NCBI GenBank assembly: GCA_023150055.1 | Contig: JAKLLP010000027.1 | Location: forward strand, 4,939 to 12,495 | Length of the DNA: 7,557 nucleotides | Reading direction: 5' to 3' | DNA from: Gammaproteobacteria bacterium | GTDB lineage: Bacteria > Pseudomonadota > Gammaproteobacteria > Steroidobacterales > GCA-2729495 | In this document: piece by piece, positions 5,785 to 7,557 of the stretch | How positions within the stretch are numbered: position 1 is the stretch's first letter | Layout: each line of letters starts with the position of its first letter | Translations under genes and position numbers: made by a program | Notes under the pieces: generated by a model | What the model was told of the DNA's origin: nothing | Databases searched by the model: none | The model's input: only the letters and a program-made list of their open reading frames with translations

Positions 5785-7317
5785 ATGCCGGCACTGGCGA
5801 AAGATGTCGCTGCAGCGATCTTCGGCGCTTTCCAGGCATACAACGACGAGTTTCGCCGTATCACCCGACGAGCCAGCCGTCGCTTCGAGGAGCGCGAGTG
5901 GAAGCTCGGTGCCCGTGATGCGGTGGAGCGCATAGAACTTTACGATCGCCGCGTCGAAAAGTGCCTCGCCTCCCTGGTCGGGCGCATGGGACATCGTATC
6001 GCCGACGACAGGACCTGGGCTGCCGTGCGCGAGGCGTTCGGCGCGATGATCGCGCAGTGTCCCGATCGGGAGTTCTACAAGACGTTTTTCAATTCACTGA
6101 CACGCAGGGTGTTCGGGACCATAGGCGTGAACGCAGGAGTGGAGTTCATCGCCCTCGACCTGGAGCCGACCCTGGATGCTGGAGAGATACCCTCACGAAC
6201 CCTGCCGATGAACGGCGATCCTGCGCCGGCGCTGGAGGCACTGCTGGGATCGCTGCCCTGGGGTCAGCTCATCGGCAACCGTCCGGCGGCGGTGCAGGGC
6301 ATCTGCGCCGAGATAACGGGGTTCACCGCCGCCCGTGGACTCGTAGGCGGCGTACGGCAGATCGAGATGCTCGAGCCGGTCTTTTACCGGTCCACCCGCG
6401 CTTATCTGGTTGGCCGGATGATCGGCGCCGACTGGTCCTTGCCGCTGGTCGTAGCGCTCAAGCACGACGACGAGGGCGTCAGCGTGGATGCGGTGATGAT
6501 GTCCGAGTACGAAGTGCGTCCCTTGTTCGGATTCTCGCGCTCCTATTTCCACGTCGACCTGGCCGCCGTCGGCGCGGCGGTGCGCTTTCTGCGGACGATC
6601 ATGCCCGGCAAGCCGACCGACGAGATCTATACCGTGCTCGGGCGCGCCAAGCAGGGCAAGACCGAGCGTTACCGCACGTTGTTCCGGCACCTGCAGGATT
6701 CGGTCGACATGTTCACGCATGCCGAAGGCGAGCGCGGCATGGTCATGATCGTGTTCACGCTGCCCTCGCTCGATATCGTGTTCAAGGTCATCCGGGACCG
6801 GTTCTCCTATCCGAAGACCGCCACGCGCGAGGAGGTCATGGAGAAATACCGGTTCGTGTTCCGCCACGACCGTGTCGGCCGGCTGGTCGACGCGCAGGAG
6901 TTCCGGCGGTTGCGGTTTCCACGGGCCCGATTCGACGGCAGCCTGCTCGACGAGTTGCTCCGCGAGGCGAGTCTCGGCTGTCGCATCGAGGGTGATGACC
7001 TGATCGTCGAGCACTGCTACATCGAGCGCAGGATGAAGCCGCTCAACGTGTACCTCGCCGCAGCCGACGCTGCCGCTGCCCGGCGCGCGATCCGCGACTA
7101 TGGCCAGGCCATCCGCGACCTGGCGCTGAGCAACGTGTTTCCGGGTGACCTGCTCCTGAAGAACTTCGGCGTTTCGCGCCATGGCCGCGTCATCTTCTAC
7201 GACTATGACGAGCTGTGCCTCGTCACCGAGTGCAACTTCCGGAGCAGTGGCTGGAGTTCCTCGGCATCCGCGGCGATCTGCGCGCGGAATTCCTGGCTCA
7301 TCACGCCGACCTGCTGA
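5785..7317 (+). CDS. aceK: Isocitrate dehydrogenase kinase/phosphatase, frameshifted near the C-terminus
   Basis: AceK phosphorylates and dephosphorylates isocitrate dehydrogenase, lowering TCA flux when the bypass is needed. The ATP-binding loop AEGERGM is at residues 313-319, the lysine of FKV is K334, and the aspartate of RLVDAQEF is D369. These match E. coli 315-321, K336 and D371 with a constant offset of two. IERRMKPLN and FPGDLLLKNFGV...GRVIFYDYDE are intact. After NFR (residue 486) the frame departs from the family: 24 unrelated residues follow and a stop ends the protein at 510, against about 578 in E. coli. The missing C-terminus is encoded just downstream in another frame (7239-7421). 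The ATG at 5785 matches the E. coli start in distance to the conserved RFE...W; a GTG at 5767, with AAGGGA upstream, is an alternative. It lies 61 bases after aceA, in the same transcription unit. Kinase residues remain, but proper folding is doubtful. Confidence 0.9.
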   Translation: MPALAKDVAAAIFGAFQAYNDEFRRITRRASRRFEEREWKLGARDAVERIELYDRRVEKCLASLVGRMGHRIADDRTWAAVREAFGAMIAQCPDREFYKTFFNSLTRRVFGTIGVNAGVEFIALDLEPTLDAGEIPSRTLPMNGDPAPALEALLGSLPWGQLIGNRPAAVQGICAEITGFTAARGLVGGVRQIEMLEPVFYRSTRAYLVGRMIGADWSLPLVVALKHDDEGVSVDAVMMSEYEVRPLFGFSRSYFHVDLAAVGAAVRFLRTIMPGKPTDEIYTVLGRAKQGKTERYRTLFRHLQDSVDMFTHAEGERGMVMIVFTLPSLDIVFKVIRDRFSYPKTATREEVMEKYRFVFRHDRVGRLVDAQEFRRLRFPRARFDGSLLDELLREASLGCRIEGDDLIVEHCYIERRMKPLNVYLAAADAAAARRAIRDYGQAIRDLALSNVFPGDLLLKNFGVSRHGRVIFYDYDELCLVTECNFRSSGWSSSASAAICARNSWLITPTC

Positions 7318-7421
7318 GCGCCGCGTACTGGCGTCACCTGCGCGCGATGCACGAGGCGGAGCGTCACCTCGAGGTCGTGCCGTACCTGGCCCGGCACATC
7401 GCGGCGCCGGCCGGTTCCTAG
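7239..7421 (+). pseudogene. aceK: Orphaned C-terminal end of AceK in a shifted frame
   Basis: Reading from 7239 gives PEQWLEFLGIRGDLRAEF, then HHADLLSAAYW and a basic/hydrophobic tail ending in a stop at 7419-7421. This corresponds to the AceK C-terminus (E. coli PEEFRHWL...MHADLFRADYW). It is not in frame with the body of aceK. The conserved linker that should join NFR to PEQW (in E. coli about 25-27 residues, with the DIPPPR, PEDE and EPW elements) is absent. An ATG at 7215 opens this frame, but the residues before PEQW there read aceK DNA in the wrong frame. It is therefore a relic of aceK and not an independent small gene. Confidence 0.85.
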
Positions 7422-7557
7422 CACTCAGCTCAAAATTGCTGCGCGGTCCTGATCCGGGCTCCGGCGGTGCTCGGTACCTTTACCTACTGGCCCGTCGGCT
7501 GCGCTTCCTCCCCGCCAGGCTGCCGCCCGCTCGCGACGTCTCGAGACAGGTTCTGGG
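7422..7557. other. Downstream flank without a supported gene
   Basis: The 136 bases after the AceK C-terminal relic show no convincing terminator and no complete gene. A short minus-strand frame entering from the right edge ends with a TAG at 7486-7484. It could be the tail of a convergent gene, but only 23 codons are visible and no family can be recognised. Confidence 0.5.

Noticed and set aside
4395..5933. 512-codon open frame on the minus strand across all of aceA
   Set aside because: It is antisense to a clearly conserved isocitrate lyase, and its translation resembles no family. Long antisense frames are expected in GC-rich genes.
7422..7500. Terminator for the aceBAK operon
   Set aside because: Only 4-bp stems (CAGC/GCTG, CCGG/CCGG) without a following T-run were found.
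7484..7557. C-terminal tail of a convergent minus-strand gene
   Set aside because: Only 23 codons are visible before the edge, with no recognisable motif; it cannot be told from chance.
1..7557. CRISPR array, prophage, insertion sequence or defence cluster
   Set aside because: No spaced repeat array of CRISPR type, no integrase or transposase and no defence-gene motifs were found; the genes are metabolic. The three 10-bp repeats are too short and too tightly spaced for CRISPR.

Overview
The window looks like chromosomal DNA from a GC-rich proteobacterium. A gammaproteobacterium is most likely, because the AceB, AceA and AceK proteins resemble the enterobacterial glyoxylate-bypass enzymes along their length and lie in the order aceB-aceA-aceK. 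The exact family cannot be fixed from sequence alone; Xanthomonadales, Nevskiales or Steroidobacterales-like lineages would fit the base composition and gene set, but that is inference.

Layout: (1) Positions 1-172 hold the start of a minus-strand gene for a probable small membrane protein that runs off the left edge. (2) Positions 278-730 encode an EVE-domain protein on the plus strand. (3) Positions 731-1152 have no convincing gene but contain three inverted repeats: a long imperfect one (779-900), a small terminator-like hairpin (977-992) and a very regular 15-bp stem closed by a GCGA tetraloop (1115-1148), which lies just past the stop codon of the next gene. (4) Positions 1153-2721 on the minus strand encode an XRE-type regulator of the kind found beside glyoxylate-bypass genes (ScfR/RamB-like architecture). 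(5) A 74-bp AT-rich divergent promoter region (2722-2795) carries three identical 10-bp repeats spaced exactly 14 bp apart. (6) The plus-strand aceBAK cluster follows: malate synthase A (2796-4421), isocitrate lyase (4431-5723) and isocitrate dehydrogenase kinase/phosphatase (from 5785). (7) Positions 7422-7557 hold no gene I can support.

How it works together: isocitrate lyase and malate synthase bypass the decarboxylating steps of the TCA cycle, so that acetate or fatty acids can be used as sole carbon source. AceK normally switches isocitrate dehydrogenase off by phosphorylation, to push isocitrate into the bypass. The divergent regulator probably controls both itself and aceBAK through the triple repeat, which overlaps a good candidate sigma-70 promoter for the regulator and the expected -35 region of aceB.

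The main surprises are two. AceK is broken near its C-terminus by what looks like a deletion of about 82 bp between two TTCCGG hexamers: the last ~60 codons of the family persist in another frame. The second is the precise 14-bp iteron array between regulator and operon. No wholly new multi-gene system is evident; the novelty lies in the regulatory DNA, the structured non-coding interval and the aceK lesion.
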